Program-made: the position numbers and the translations under genes
Shown here: in pieces, positions 37,019 through 44,935 of the stretch
Position numbering within the stretch: the first letter of the stretch is position 1
How the letters are laid out: each line of letters starts with the position of its first letter
Source of the DNA: Actinomycetes bacterium
GTDB taxonomy: Bacteria; Actinomycetota; Actinomycetes; Propionibacteriales; Propionibacteriaceae
Direction: 5' to 3'
Assembly: GCA_023460935.1 (NCBI GenBank)
Contig: JAEWOI010000027.1
Coordinates: 119,016 to 183,015 of the forward strand
DNA length: 64,000 bases
Notes under the pieces: model-generated
Told to the model about the DNA's origin: nothing
What the model saw: only the letters and a program-made list of their open reading frames with translations
Database searches by the model: none

Positions 37019-37714
37019 TTGGTCCGGAACATCGTGGTCACGTCAGTGATCGACGCCGTGGTGGAAGACTTGAAGAGCCAGGTGCTGGCGGGCGCTCTCA
37101 AGCCGGACCAACCGCTCACCGAGTCCGAGGTCGCGACCCGCTACGACGTTGCACGGGCGACGGCCAAGGCTGCGATCGAACGCCTGGTTGCGGACAAGGT
37201 GCTGGTGCGCAAGAACTACAAGACCGCCCGCGTCGTGAGCCTGGGGCCGGGCGACGTCCGCGACATATACCGTACTCGCGCCTACCTTGAGTCGGAAGTC
37301 CTCCGCCGGCTGGCGGAGCGCCGGGAGGTTCCGGTGGCGGCCAGGGTGGCCAACGCGGAGATCGAGGCGCTGTGGGGCCAGGGCTCGTTCGACATCGTCG
37401 CTCCGGACATGCGTTTCCACACCGTGCTGATCGACTCCCTCGGCAGCGAGCGCACCAGCGCGGTCTACGGCTCGCTGGCCTTCGAGGTGAAGCTCTGCAT
37501 GGCCCAGCTGCAGGGCAGCCAGCGGCTCAGCCCCGACATCATCGTCGCCGAGCACAGCCGCATCCTTGAGCTGATCGAGTCCGGCGACGGCGACGGCGTG
37601 GCGAAGATGCTGGACGAGCACCTGGCCAGGGCGCGTGAACTGCTGGCCGGGGCCCTCGGCGGACTGCCCGGCCCCGAGGCCTTCGTCCCTTCCTCGGCGC
37701 TGGTCGCCCGCTGA
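37019..37714 (+). CDS. FadR-subfamily GntR regulator of the lactate genes
   Basis: 231 residues. N-terminal GntR winged helix: VLAGALKPDQPLTESEVATR, then DVARATAKAAIERLVADKVL. The C-terminal all-helical FCD domain includes DIYRTRAYLESEVLRRLAE and the metal/ligand residues around DMRFHTVLIDSLGS and VAEHSRILELIESGD. LldR-type members repress lactate use genes and release DNA on binding lactate. TTG 37019 is chosen because GGGGTGGA lies just upstream; GTG 37034 is the alternative. The divergent lctP-dld operon and the operator between them support the role. Confidence 0.87.
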   Translation: MVRNIVVTSVIDAVVEDLKSQVLAGALKPDQPLTESEVATRYDVARATAKAAIERLVADKVLVRKNYKTARVVSLGPGDVRDIYRTRAYLESEVLRRLAERREVPVAARVANAEIEALWGQGSFDIVAPDMRFHTVLIDSLGSERTSAVYGSLAFEVKLCMAQLQGSQRLSPDIIVAEHSRILELIESGDGDGVAKMLDEHLARARELLAGALGGLPGPEAFVPSSALVAR

Positions 37715-37722
37715 GCCGTGCG

Positions 37723-38541
37723 TCAGGGATAGGGCCAGGGATTCGGGGTGCACCCGTCCAGGTCGCCGGCCTGGGGCATCATCACCGGAGCCGGCCGAGC
37801 CTTCTTCGGGCACTTGGCCTCGCGTTCGCCGAGCAGGTGCCCGAGCCCGTGGTTCACCAGGTACGCCTGCCACTGCGCAGCGGACGCGGCGTAGGCCTCC
37901 GGTGCCGCCTTCCACAGCGCAGCGTCGATCACCACGTCCGACCCTTCGGTGCAGGTGCCGGCAGCATCGGGCTTGCACAGCTTGGCGGCTGTGGCCGGAG
38001 CAGCGAGGGTGATCGAGAAGTCGGCCTTCTCCGGGTCGGCCACCAGGGCGAACCGGACACCGCCGCTGCCCGCCCAGCTCCGCGGGTCGTTGAGCACGCC
38101 TGCGACCTGGCGCGCGACCTTGTCCGCCTTCAGTTTCGCCGAGGTCTCGACGCGGAACGTGTAACGGCGCAGCTCGCCGCTGGAATTGGCTGCCGGGACG
38201 CTGACCGCGGCGCCGGCGAACTTGCCTGAGGACTTCATCCGCGGCGGCTGTTCGGACGGCTCCGGGTCCGGGCTCTCGCTCGCCGACGGCTCGCCGGAGG
38301 CTGTTGCGGTGGGGGTCGGGGTAGCGGCGGTGGTGGCCGGCAATGGGCTGACCGATGCCGTCGGGCTGCCCACGCGGTGGGCGGGGGTGGCCAGGGAGTT
38401 GGTCCAGGCCACCAGCACGATCAGGGCCAGCCCGCCGACGCCGACCCCCAGCCACAGCCGCGGGCCGGACCCACCGCGGAACGACTGGCCCACCGAGTCA
38501 CGCAGGGCGTGCCAGCGGTTCGTCGGCTGGGGTTGGGTCAC
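37723..38541 (-). CDS. DUF3152 metalloprotease-like protein with altered active site
   Basis: 272 residues. Short cytosolic start (TQPQPTNRWHALRDS), one membrane anchor (LGVGVGGLALIVLVAWTN), a Ser/Thr/Pro-rich linker of about 60 residues, then an extracytoplasmic DUF3152 domain: RRYTFRVETSAKLKADKVAR, VLNDPRSWAGSGG, and the end AYLVNHGLGHLLGE, PAPVMMPQAGDLDGCTPNPW. From memory, the family has HEVGH (an HExxH zinc site) where this protein has HGLGH, so the catalytic Glu is missing. GTG 38541 is the likely start; the open frame to 38598 adds low-complexity sequence. Convergent with the GntR gene, 8 bases apart. Confidence 0.85.
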   Translation of the reverse strand: MTQPQPTNRWHALRDSVGQSFRGGSGPRLWLGVGVGGLALIVLVAWTNSLATPAHRVGSPTASVSPLPATTAATPTPTATASGEPSASESPDPEPSEQPPRMKSSGKFAGAAVSVPAANSSGELRRYTFRVETSAKLKADKVARQVAGVLNDPRSWAGSGGVRFALVADPEKADFSITLAAPATAAKLCKPDAAGTCTEGSDVVIDAALWKAAPEAYAASAAQWQAYLVNHGLGHLLGEREAKCPKKARPAPVMMPQAGDLDGCTPNPWPYP

Positions 38542-38600
38542 CCGGACACCATAACCAGCGCCGCTCGCCCGGCCGGCCCCGACCCTCCGGCCCGGCACAA

Positions 38601-38717
38601 CGGGGACGGTTCCTTTTGCGCCACCTCCCTGCCGAGATCGCTCGTCCCGATCCGCAAATGGCGCGAAAGGAACCGTCCCCGATCAGCAAATGGCGCGAAA
38701 GGAACCGTCCCCGATCA
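38601..38717. repeat. GGGGACGGTTCC-type repeat with 32-bp tandem copies
   Basis: The 23-base arm at 38601-38623 is matched in inverse orientation by 38659-38681 and again by 38691-38713, each with one or two changes. The two inverse copies belong to an almost exact 32-bp tandem (38654-38685, 38686-38717). It lies between two non-coding ends: upstream of the DUF3152 gene and downstream of rplI. Confidence 0.88.
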
Positions 38718-38729
38718 GCCAGGGAAGCC

Positions 38730-38763
38730 GAAGCGCCGGTCGCCCGAGGGCGGCCGGCGCTTC
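38730..38763 (-). terminator. Terminator of the rpsF-ssb-rpsR-rplI operon
   Basis: A 10-bp stem GAAGCGCCGG/CCGGCGCTTC encloses a second stem CGCCC-GA-GGGCG, beginning 9 bases after the rplI stop. Confidence 0.8.
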
Positions 38764-38772
38764 GTCAGCAGG

Positions 38773-39219
38773 TCAGGCTGCGACGACGTTGACGTCGATG
38801 TGGGCAACCACGCCGCTGGTCAGCTTCAGGCCGACGGTGTGCTTGCCGACAGCCTTGATCGGCTTGCCGATCTCCACGGTCCGCTTGTCGACGGCCGGGC
38901 CACCGGCCTTCTTCACGGCCAGCACGATGTCGGCAGGGGTGACCGCGCCGAACAGCTTGCCGGAGTCGCCGGCGCGGGCCGGCAGGCTCACCTCGAGCGC
39001 CTCCAGCTGCTCGCGCACCTGGACGGCGTGCTCGACGCCGCGGATCTCCCGGGCGTCGCGCGCCCGCTTGATGCCGTCGATCTGCTTCTCCGCACCGCGG
39101 GTCCACTTGATCGCGAAGCTGCGGGGCAGCAGGTAGTTGCGGCCGTAGCCGTCCTTCACCTCGACGACGTCACCGGGGACGCCCAGGTGCTCGACGGGAG
39201 CGGTAAGGATCAACTTCAT
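38773..39219 (-). CDS. rplI: 50S ribosomal protein L9
   Basis: 148 residues, full length. The N-terminal RNA-binding domain begins MKLILTAPVEHLGVPGDVVE and has the signature GYGRNYLLPRSFAIKW; a long connecting helix follows (KRARDAREIRGVEHAVQVRE), then the C-terminal domain with GKLFGAVTPADIVLAV. Last gene of the conserved rpsF-ssb-rpsR-rplI operon, 15 bases after rpsR. Confidence 0.97.
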   Translation of the reverse strand: MKLILTAPVEHLGVPGDVVEVKDGYGRNYLLPRSFAIKWTRGAEKQIDGIKRARDAREIRGVEHAVQVREQLEALEVSLPARAGDSGKLFGAVTPADIVLAVKKAGGPAVDKRTVEIGKPIKAVGKHTVGLKLTSGVVAHIDVNVVAA

Positions 39220-39234
39220 GTCTCACTCCCCCGT

Positions 39235-39471
39235 TCAGCGCGCGGTCGAGGCGTAGGGCAGCAGTGCCAGTTCGCGAGCGTTCTTCACCGCGATGGCGAC
39301 CTTGCGCTGCTCCTGCACCGACAGTCCGGTGACCCGACGAGCGCGGATCTTGCCCCGCTCGGAGATGAACTTCCGCAGCGTGGCGGTGTCCTTGTAGTCG
39401 ATGTGGCCGATGCGAATGCTCTTCGCCGGCGCGACCTTCTTCGATTTCACAGGCTTGCGCTGTGAGGCCAT
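39235..39471 (-). CDS. rpsR: 30S ribosomal protein S18, zinc-ligand-free form
   Basis: 78 residues. Core signature IDYKDTATLRKFISERGKIR then ARRVTGLSVQEQRKVAIAVK and the end LALLPYAS. It binds S6 and 16S rRNA in the platform. The N-terminal Cys-X-X-Cys and the later Cys of zinc-binding S18 are absent (KKVAPAKSIRIGH and GLSV), so this is the zinc-independent (C-minus) form although it sits at the normal rpsF-ssb locus. Confidence 0.96.
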   Translation of the reverse strand: MASQRKPVKSKKVAPAKSIRIGHIDYKDTATLRKFISERGKIRARRVTGLSVQEQRKVAIAVKNARELALLPYASTAR

Positions 39472-39563
39472 TGTGGTGCTCTCCTAGTTTCTGCGAGAAA
39501 GCCCGGCTTGCCGCCGGAATGACTTGGTGGAGCCGGCCGCTGCTGCGGACCGGCGCTGGCCGA

Positions 39564-40064
39564 TCAGAACGGGGGTTCCTCGCTCTGGGCCGAGGCCCAG
39601 GGGTCGGTGCCGCCGCTCCGCTCGTTGCTGCTGGCCTGGTTGCTCCAACCACCGGAGCCACCGGACGAGCCGCCGCCGGAGTAGCCGCCGCCACCGCCAC
39701 CCGTGGTGCGGGTGACCTTGGCGGTCGCGTACTTCAGCGCAGGACCGATCTCTTCGACTTCCAGCTCGACCACCGTGCGCTTCTCACCCTCGCGGGTCTC
39801 GTAGCTGCGCTGCCGGAGCCGGCCCTGGACGATGACCCGCATCCCCTTGGTGAGGGATTCGGCGACGTTCTCTGCCGCCTGCCGCCACACCGCGCAGTTG
39901 AGGAAAAGCGCGTCGCCGTCCTTCCACTCGTTCGTGTTCCTGTCGAACGTGCGGGGGGTCGAGGCGACGGTGAAGTTCGCCACGGGCGCCCCCGACGGGG
40001 TGAAGCGCAGCTCCGGGTCGGCGGTCAGGTTCCCGACCACGGTGATGATGGTTTCGCCAGCCAT
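39564..40064 (-). CDS. ssb: Single-stranded DNA-binding protein
   Basis: 166 residues. The OB fold starts MAGETIITVVGNLTADPELR, with FNVAST-like FTVASTPRTFDRNTNEWKD and the strand RVIVQGRLRQRSYETREGE. A Gly/Ser-rich linker (about residues 115-150) leads to the acidic partner-binding tail SEEPPF, the usual actinobacterial form of DDDIPF. Between rpsF and rpsR in the conserved operon. Confidence 0.96.
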   Translation of the reverse strand: MAGETIITVVGNLTADPELRFTPSGAPVANFTVASTPRTFDRNTNEWKDGDALFLNCAVWRQAAENVAESLTKGMRVIVQGRLRQRSYETREGEKRTVVELEVEEIGPALKYATAKVTRTTGGGGGGYSGGGSSGGSGGWSNQASSNERSGGTDPWASAQSEEPPF

Positions 40065-40147
40065 GTTTGGTGTCTTTCGATCGGACTTAGCTTCTGGACC
40101 CCCACAGCCTGTCAGTTCCCACTGACGTCGGCGAGGGTTGGCAGCGA

Positions 40148-40438
40148 TCAGTGCAGGTCGGGGCGGATCACCTTGGTCCGCATGACCTGCTCGTTCAGGG
40201 TGAACTGACGGTCCAGTTCCTTCACCACGGCGGGCTCAGCGGTCACGTTGAGCACGGCGTAGATCCCCTCGGACTTCTTGCGGATGTCGTAGGCCAGCCT
40301 GCGGCGGCCCCACACATCGATGTTGTCCACGGTGCCGCCGGCCTTGGTGAGCCCGGCGAGAGGCTTGTCCAGCAAGCCGTTCACCTGGCGGTCGTCGACG
40401 TCGGGATCAATGATCACCACGACTTCGTACTTGCGCAT
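40148..40438 (-). CDS. rpsF: 30S ribosomal protein S6
   Basis: 96 residues: MRKYEVVVIIDPDVDDRQVN, the VWGRRRLAYDIRKKSEGIYA signature and the C-terminal strand LNEQVMRTKVIRPDLH. First gene of the ribosomal protein/ssb operon. AGGAGG is 12 bases before the ATG at 40438, unusually far, and a strong hairpin lies just upstream, as expected for a leader bound by the S6-S18 pair. The open frame beyond 40438 is a shadow. Confidence 0.96.
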   Translation of the reverse strand: MRKYEVVVIIDPDVDDRQVNGLLDKPLAGLTKAGGTVDNIDVWGRRRLAYDIRKKSEGIYAVLNVTAEPAVVKELDRQFTLNEQVMRTKVIRPDLH

Positions 40439-40469
40439 ACGCGAACCCCACCTCCTCTGGTCTAGAGCG

Positions 40470-40490
40470 GCCACGGGCGCTTCCCGTGGC
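40470..40490 (-). promoter_or_regulatory. rpsF leader hairpin
   Basis: Perfect 8-bp stem GCCACGGG/CCCGTGGC with a 5-base loop, about 30 bases upstream of the rpsF ATG. Position suggests autogenous control by S6:S18, which is known in other bacteria; the conserved S6:S18 binding sequence was not verified. Confidence 0.5.
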
Positions 40491-40661
40491 AGGAGGGCGT
40501 ATCCGGCCCGCCGATTCGAATCAGAGAGCCAGTGGGCAAGCCTACCGTCCGCTCCCCGGCCCGGGCCAATCCGCTGCAGTTGCCAACGGCGAGACACTCC
40601 CGCCGCAGCACCCCGCCCGGCTAGCCTGCACGGGTCGGGGGGACGATCCGAAGGAACCTGA

Positions 40662-42164
40662 ATGCGCAAACGCCTGGCCGCCGCGGTCGCCACCCTCACG
40701 GCCAGCTGCCTGCTGTGGGCCGTCCCGGCCCCGGCCGCCGTGGCGAAGAACCCGCCACCGCCCAAGCAGTTCACCGCCACCTCGATCGACGCCCACCTCG
40801 GCTACATGCCGCAGAGCACCTGCTCGCCCTCGGCCAAGCCCGGCACCACAGCGCTGCTGAAGGCCCTGATCGCCACCTGGGACGGCTCGTCGTCGGGCAT
40901 CTCGCGCGGTTGCAGCGTCGGGGGCGTCTCGGAGCACAAGGAAGGCAGGGCGCTCGACTGGCGGCGGGACGTCAAGTACGCCTCCCACCGCAAGAAGGTG
41001 GACCAGGCGCTGAAGTGGCTGACCGCCAACAACGGCGAGGTCGCCTACCGCCTCGGGGTGATGTACATCATCTGGAACCAGCACATCTGGTCGATCTACT
41101 ACCCGGAGTTGGGCTGGCGGAAGATGGCCAACCGCGGCTCCTACACCGCCAACCACAAGAACCACGTGCACATCTCGCTCTCCTGGGACGGCGCGATGGC
41201 GCAGACCTCCTGGTGGACCGGCACGCCGGTCAGCGAGCCGCTGAACTCCAAGTGCGGCGCCAAGGGTGTCCGGGCCTGCCTGCCGAAGATCGCGCGGAAC
41301 CCCAGGCTCAGCTGGCCGTTCGTCCAGACCGAAGTGCCGGCGTCGTTCATGCCGGCGCCGTGGACCAGGCCCAACATCGGCGGCGGGCCGCAGGTCGGCC
41401 GCACGCTGACGGCGGTACCTGGCACCTGGGTGCCCGAAGGTGCTGCGCCGACGTACCAGTGGACCGCGGACGGCAAGTGGATCACCGGGGCCACCGGCAA
41501 GACCTTCCTCGTCACCGCCGACCTGGTCGGCAAGGTGATCAGGGTGCGGGTGACCGCAGCCGGCGCCGGCACCAAGACCTCCGACGGCATGACCGAGGTG
41601 GTCAAGGGCAACTTCACCACCGTCCCGAAGCCGGCGCTGGCCGGCCCGGCCGTTGTCGAGCAGGAACTGGGCGTGGCCGGCGGCACCTGGGTCCCTGAGC
41701 CGGATTCGGTCACCTACACCTGGCTGCGCAACGGCTCGGCGATCAAGGGAGCCAGCGGCCCGAACCTGACCACCTACCTGCTGAGCGCAGCGGACGCGGG
41801 CCAGAAGATCTCGGTGAAGGTGACCGCGCGGAGGGCCGGCTTCAACACCAGGTCGGTGACCTCCGGTGCGGCGAAGGTGGCCAAGGGCGAGTTCACCACG
41901 CCGCTGCCCCAGCCCAGCCTCGACGTCGAGCCGGTGGCGGGTGTGGCCGTGACGGCGATACCTGGCACCTGGTCCCCGGAGCCGAGCCGGCTGGCGTTCC
42001 AGTGGTACGCAGACGGGGCCAGTATCAAGGGCGCAACCGAGGTGACCTTCACCCCGCCTGCCAAGCTCGTCGGGAAGAAGCTTCAGGTGCGGGTTGCTGC
42101 GGTCCGGCCGGGCTACACCACCACCTACGTCAAGTCGGCGCCGGTGGTGGTCGCCGCGGCCTGA
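40662..42164 (+). CDS. Secreted protein with peptidase-like domain and three Ig-like repeats
   Basis: 500 residues. A Sec signal peptide (MRKRLAAAVATLTASCLLWA, ending near PAAVAKN). Residues about 40-190 resemble the ARB-07466-like/VanY-related domain of secreted actinobacterial proteins: VSEHKEGRALDWR (His and Asp metal-type residues) and NHKNHVHISLSWDG with paired His. Three repeats of about 85 residues follow, each with an ending such as GTWVPEGAAPTYQWTADGKW, GTWVPEPDSVTYTWLRNGSA or GTWSPEPSRLAFQWYADGAS, a bacterial surface Ig-like module. AAGGA precedes ATG 40662. Probable cell-wall hydrolase or adhesin; catalytic activity not confirmed. Divergent from rpsF. Confidence 0.82.
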   Translation: MRKRLAAAVATLTASCLLWAVPAPAAVAKNPPPPKQFTATSIDAHLGYMPQSTCSPSAKPGTTALLKALIATWDGSSSGISRGCSVGGVSEHKEGRALDWRRDVKYASHRKKVDQALKWLTANNGEVAYRLGVMYIIWNQHIWSIYYPELGWRKMANRGSYTANHKNHVHISLSWDGAMAQTSWWTGTPVSEPLNSKCGAKGVRACLPKIARNPRLSWPFVQTEVPASFMPAPWTRPNIGGGPQVGRTLTAVPGTWVPEGAAPTYQWTADGKWITGATGKTFLVTADLVGKVIRVRVTAAGAGTKTSDGMTEVVKGNFTTVPKPALAGPAVVEQELGVAGGTWVPEPDSVTYTWLRNGSAIKGASGPNLTTYLLSAADAGQKISVKVTARRAGFNTRSVTSGAAKVAKGEFTTPLPQPSLDVEPVAGVAVTAIPGTWSPEPSRLAFQWYADGASIKGATEVTFTPPAKLVGKKLQVRVAAVRPGYTTTYVKSAPVVVAAA

Positions 42165-42179
42165 ACGCCGGCGGCCGGC

Positions 42180-42195
42180 AACCCCTGCAGGGGTT
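42180..42195. terminator. Short palindrome between convergent genes
   Basis: AACCCCTGCAGGGGTT is a perfect 16-base palindrome that lies 15 bases after the secreted-protein stop and touches the stop codon of the HTH gene on the other strand. Confidence 0.4.
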
Positions 42196-42454
42196 ACTGG
42201 TCGTCCTCCTCCCGGTCGGCCGGCGAACCCCAGAAGGACTCGGGTACCGAGCCGGCCAGCTCCAGGTGTTCCAGCAGGCGCAGGTAGTTGTCCCGCAGCG
42301 CCGGGGTGGGCAGGTGCTTGCCCTTCAGCCAGCCGGCGGCCGTCGTCGCCGGGACCTCCGCGATCCGCGCGGCCGCCCGGATCGAGAGGTAGCGGCCGCG
42401 CCGGGCGGCGTCCACCAGGGCGGCGAACTCCTTGCGGGTGTCTTCCACGGCCAT
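42194..42454 (-). CDS. Small HTH protein, paralogue A
   Basis: 86 residues, essentially one DNA-binding-like module: RKEFAALVDAARRGRYLSIR, AAARIAEVPATTAAGWLKGK, then HLPTPALRDNYLRLLEHLEL. The VPATTAxGWLxGKHLPTPALR segment resembles the N-terminal HTH of large actinobacterial STAND/WD40 proteins, but no effector domain follows. Tail acidic (ADREEDDQ). ATG 42454. The neighbour at 42491 is a clear paralogue (more than half identical by eye over 65 residues), indicating tandem duplication. Function unknown. Confidence 0.7.
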   Translation of the reverse strand: MAVEDTRKEFAALVDAARRGRYLSIRAAARIAEVPATTAAGWLKGKHLPTPALRDNYLRLLEHLELAGSVPESFWGSPADREEDDQ

Positions 42455-42490
42455 GACCGGATTCTCGCAGCGCCTGCGGGTGGCCGGCGG

Positions 42491-42754
42491 TCAGTGCTGG
42501 GAATTCCCGTCCTGTGGAAGGTCGTCCAGCCACAACGCAGGATGCAGGTGCTCGGTCAGGTCGAAGGCCTCGACCAGGAGCAGGAACTTCGGGCGCAGTG
42601 CCGGGGTGGGGAAGTGCCGGCCGGCGAGCCAGCCCTGCACCGTCGCTGCGGGAACCCCCGCGATGCGGGCTGCGGAACGGATCGAGAGATGCCGGTCCAG
42701 GCGCGCCTGGTTGATCAGCTCGGCCAATTCCGAGCGGTTGGGCCGGTCCTGCAC
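42491..42754 (-). CDS. Small HTH protein, paralogue B
   Basis: 87 residues from GTG 42754, chosen because AGGAG lies 4 bases upstream and because it gives the same length as paralogue A; the open frame runs to a TTG at 42853 with unlike sequence. Shared pattern: SELAELINQARLDRHLSIRS, AARIAGVPAATVQGWLAGRH, FPTPALRPKFLLLVEAFDL. The gap to paralogue A is 36 bases, so they are probably co-transcribed. The 273-bp region upstream (42755-43027) holds no gene; a direct repeat lies at 42996-43014. Confidence 0.68.
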   Translation of the reverse strand: MQDRPNRSELAELINQARLDRHLSIRSAARIAGVPAATVQGWLAGRHFPTPALRPKFLLLVEAFDLTEHLHPALWLDDLPQDGNSQH

Positions 42755-42995
42755 TTCGCTCCTGTCGGGGGTGTGCCGGCGCGGGTGGTCCGTGCCGGCG
42801 CGGCATGGGCGCAGGCACGTCCCCCAAGGCGAAACTGCACTCGGCCGCGCCAACGTTTACCTAGCGATCACCGCCATGATCGCGTCCCCTCAGAAAGCTG
42901 GGCGGCCAGAACCAGTGCCCCCCAGCCCTGATGTCCGTGCCTGCTGGTTCCTAGTGAACCCTCACCTGCACCGCCCACCCGAGCCGGTCGTCCGA

Positions 42996-43014
42996 ATTCG
43001 TACAGATTCGTACA
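42996..43014. repeat. Tandem ATTCGTACA direct repeat
   Basis: ATTCGTACA at 42996-43004 and again at 43006-43014, a period of 10 bases (one helical turn). Lies upstream of the two HTH genes (about 240 bases) and just after the end of the acyl-CoA ligase gene; could be an operator. Confidence 0.4.
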
Positions 43015-43027
43015 CCGTTAAGTGCGT

Positions 43028-44809
43028 TCAGGGCTGCCTCGGCCGGCCGGCGCGGGCGTACATGTCGTCGACCAATTGCGCGAAGCGCCGCTCGACCTCC
43101 CTGCGCTTCACCTTGAGCGTCGGGGTGAGCAGGCCGCTCTCCTGGGTGAACTCCTCCACCAGCAGCCGCAGGTCCCGGATCTGCTCGTGCCTGGCCAGCT
43201 TCCCGGTCAGGCCGGCCACCCTGCGCCGCAGCTCGTCCAGGATGGCGGGATGGGCCAGCAGCTCCTCCCGGTGTGCCCAGGTCAGCTGCAGTTGCCGCCC
43301 GATGTCCTCGAGGTGGGGCAGCGACGGGGCGACCAACAGGGTGAGGTAGGGACGGTTGTCGCCCAGCACCAGCGTGTACTCGAACAACGGGTCGGCGGCG
43401 AGCAGGCCCTCGATCGGGGACGGGGCGACGTTCTTGCCGGTGCTGGTGACGATCAGGTCCTTGATCCGGTCGGTGATCCGCAGGTAGCCGTCCTCGTCGA
43501 GCTCGCCGACGTCGCCGGTGTGCAGCCAGCCGTCCACCAGTACTGCGGCGGACTCCTCCGGCCTGCCCCAGTAGCCCAGCATGAGGTTCGGCCCGCGGTA
43601 GCAGATCTCCCCCTCCTCTGCGATCCGCACCTCGCCGCCGTCGATCACCCGGCCGACGGTGCCGAACCGGTAGCCGGTGGGCGAGGGGAAGCTGACCAGG
43701 GGCGAGGCCTCGGTGAGGCCGTAACCCTGCAGCACCAGCAGCCCGCACGCGAGGAAGAACTCCTCGATCTCCTGGCGCAGGGCCGCTCCGCCGCAGGCCA
43801 GCACGTTCTTCGGTCCACCCATTGCGTCGCGGACGCCGTGCAGCACGAGCCGGTCAGCCAGCTTGTAGCGCACGATCAGCGAACTGCTGCGGGGCCGCCC
43901 GGCGCGGACGGCGGTGTTGAACTCCGTCCCAACGCGCAGTGCCCAGGCCAGCAGGCGCTGCTTCACCGGGGAGCCGGCCACCTTGTCCCTGGCTGCGAGG
44001 AAGACCTTCTCGTACAGCCGCGGCACGCTCACGAGCATGCTCGGTCGCGCCCTGACCATCATCTCCGCCACAGTGCGTGGGTCGGGGACGTAGGTGTTGA
44101 GGGCGCCGTTGGACAGCACTACGTAGGTCCAGGCCCGCTCCAGCGCGTGGCTGAGGGGCAGGAAGCAGAGCGAGGAGTCCGCGTCGGTGATCTCGAAGTA
44201 GCGGTTGAGCACCTCCACCTGGTGGGTGAAGCCGCGGTGGGTGAGCATCACGCCCTTCGGCTCCCCGGTGGTGCCGGAGGTGTAGATGATCGTCGCCAGC
44301 TCGTCCGCGCCGGCCGCGCCGAGGCGCTCGTCCACGGCGGCGGTGTCCTCCGGAGCCGCAGCCAGTTCGGCGGCCAGGCTGGTCACGCCGGGCACCTCGC
44401 TGAAGCTGACCACGTCCTCGAGGGCCGGCAGCTCTGCCCGCACCTGGCCGAGCTTGGCCACCTGCTCCGCGTCGCCGACGAAGGCCAGCCGGCAGCCGGA
44501 GTCGGCCAGGATGTGGCGCACCTGCTCCGGCGTGTTGGTCGGGTAGAGCGGAACCGGCACCAGCCGGGCGCTCAGGCAGGCGAGGTCGGTCAGCGTCCAC
44601 TCGGGGAGGTTCGGGGCGAAGATTGCGATCCGGTCGCCCGGTGCCAGGCCGCGCGCCACGAACCGGGCGGCGAGCCGGCGCACGTCCGCCGCGAGCTCTG
44701 CGTAGCTGCGCACCCGCCAGTCCTCGCCGTCCCGGACGCGCGTGGCGGGCCGTCCCGGGTGTGCTGCTGCGGCAGCGGCGAAGCCGACCGCAAGGTGGCC
44801 TGAGTCCAT
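43028..44809 (-). CDS. Long-chain acyl-CoA ligase (FadD15-like)
   Basis: 593 residues, ANL superfamily. Activates a fatty acid with ATP, then transfers it to CoA. The phosphate-binding loop is IIYTSGTTGEPKGVMLTHRG, then LPLSHALERAWTYVVLSNGA, VLQGYGLTEASPLVSFPS, the hinge/adenine motif DGWLHTGDVGELDEDGYL and ITDRIKDLIVTSTGKNVAPS with the C-terminal Lys region. Length matches mycobacterial FadD15-type AMP ligases, which process medium or long chains. GAGGAG lies 5 bases before ATG 44809. Monocistronic, divergent from the endonuclease IV gene. Confidence 0.92.
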   Translation of the reverse strand: MDSGHLAVGFAAAAAAHPGRPATRVRDGEDWRVRSYAELAADVRRLAARFVARGLAPGDRIAIFAPNLPEWTLTDLACLSARLVPVPLYPTNTPEQVRHILADSGCRLAFVGDAEQVAKLGQVRAELPALEDVVSFSEVPGVTSLAAELAAAPEDTAAVDERLGAAGADELATIIYTSGTTGEPKGVMLTHRGFTHQVEVLNRYFEITDADSSLCFLPLSHALERAWTYVVLSNGALNTYVPDPRTVAEMMVRARPSMLVSVPRLYEKVFLAARDKVAGSPVKQRLLAWALRVGTEFNTAVRAGRPRSSSLIVRYKLADRLVLHGVRDAMGGPKNVLACGGAALRQEIEEFFLACGLLVLQGYGLTEASPLVSFPSPTGYRFGTVGRVIDGGEVRIAEEGEICYRGPNLMLGYWGRPEESAAVLVDGWLHTGDVGELDEDGYLRITDRIKDLIVTSTGKNVAPSPIEGLLAADPLFEYTLVLGDNRPYLTLLVAPSLPHLEDIGRQLQLTWAHREELLAHPAILDELRRRVAGLTGKLARHEQIRDLRLLVEEFTQESGLLTPTLKVKRREVERRFAQLVDDMYARAGRPRQP

Positions 44810-44935
44810 CCGAGCTCCTCGACGCTGGGTGCTTCCGACAAACCTACTCCACCGTAGGTTGGCGGGGCGAGTCCTGGCCGGCTGCGCCCCTACGACCCGG
44901 CGACGGGCGTCAGCGACGCTGCCTAGACTGCTCGC

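Noticed and set aside
40520..40545. GATTCGAATC resembling a tRNA T-loop
   Set aside because: No acceptor stem, D-arm or anticodon arm can be placed around it on either strand; it is just a palindrome.
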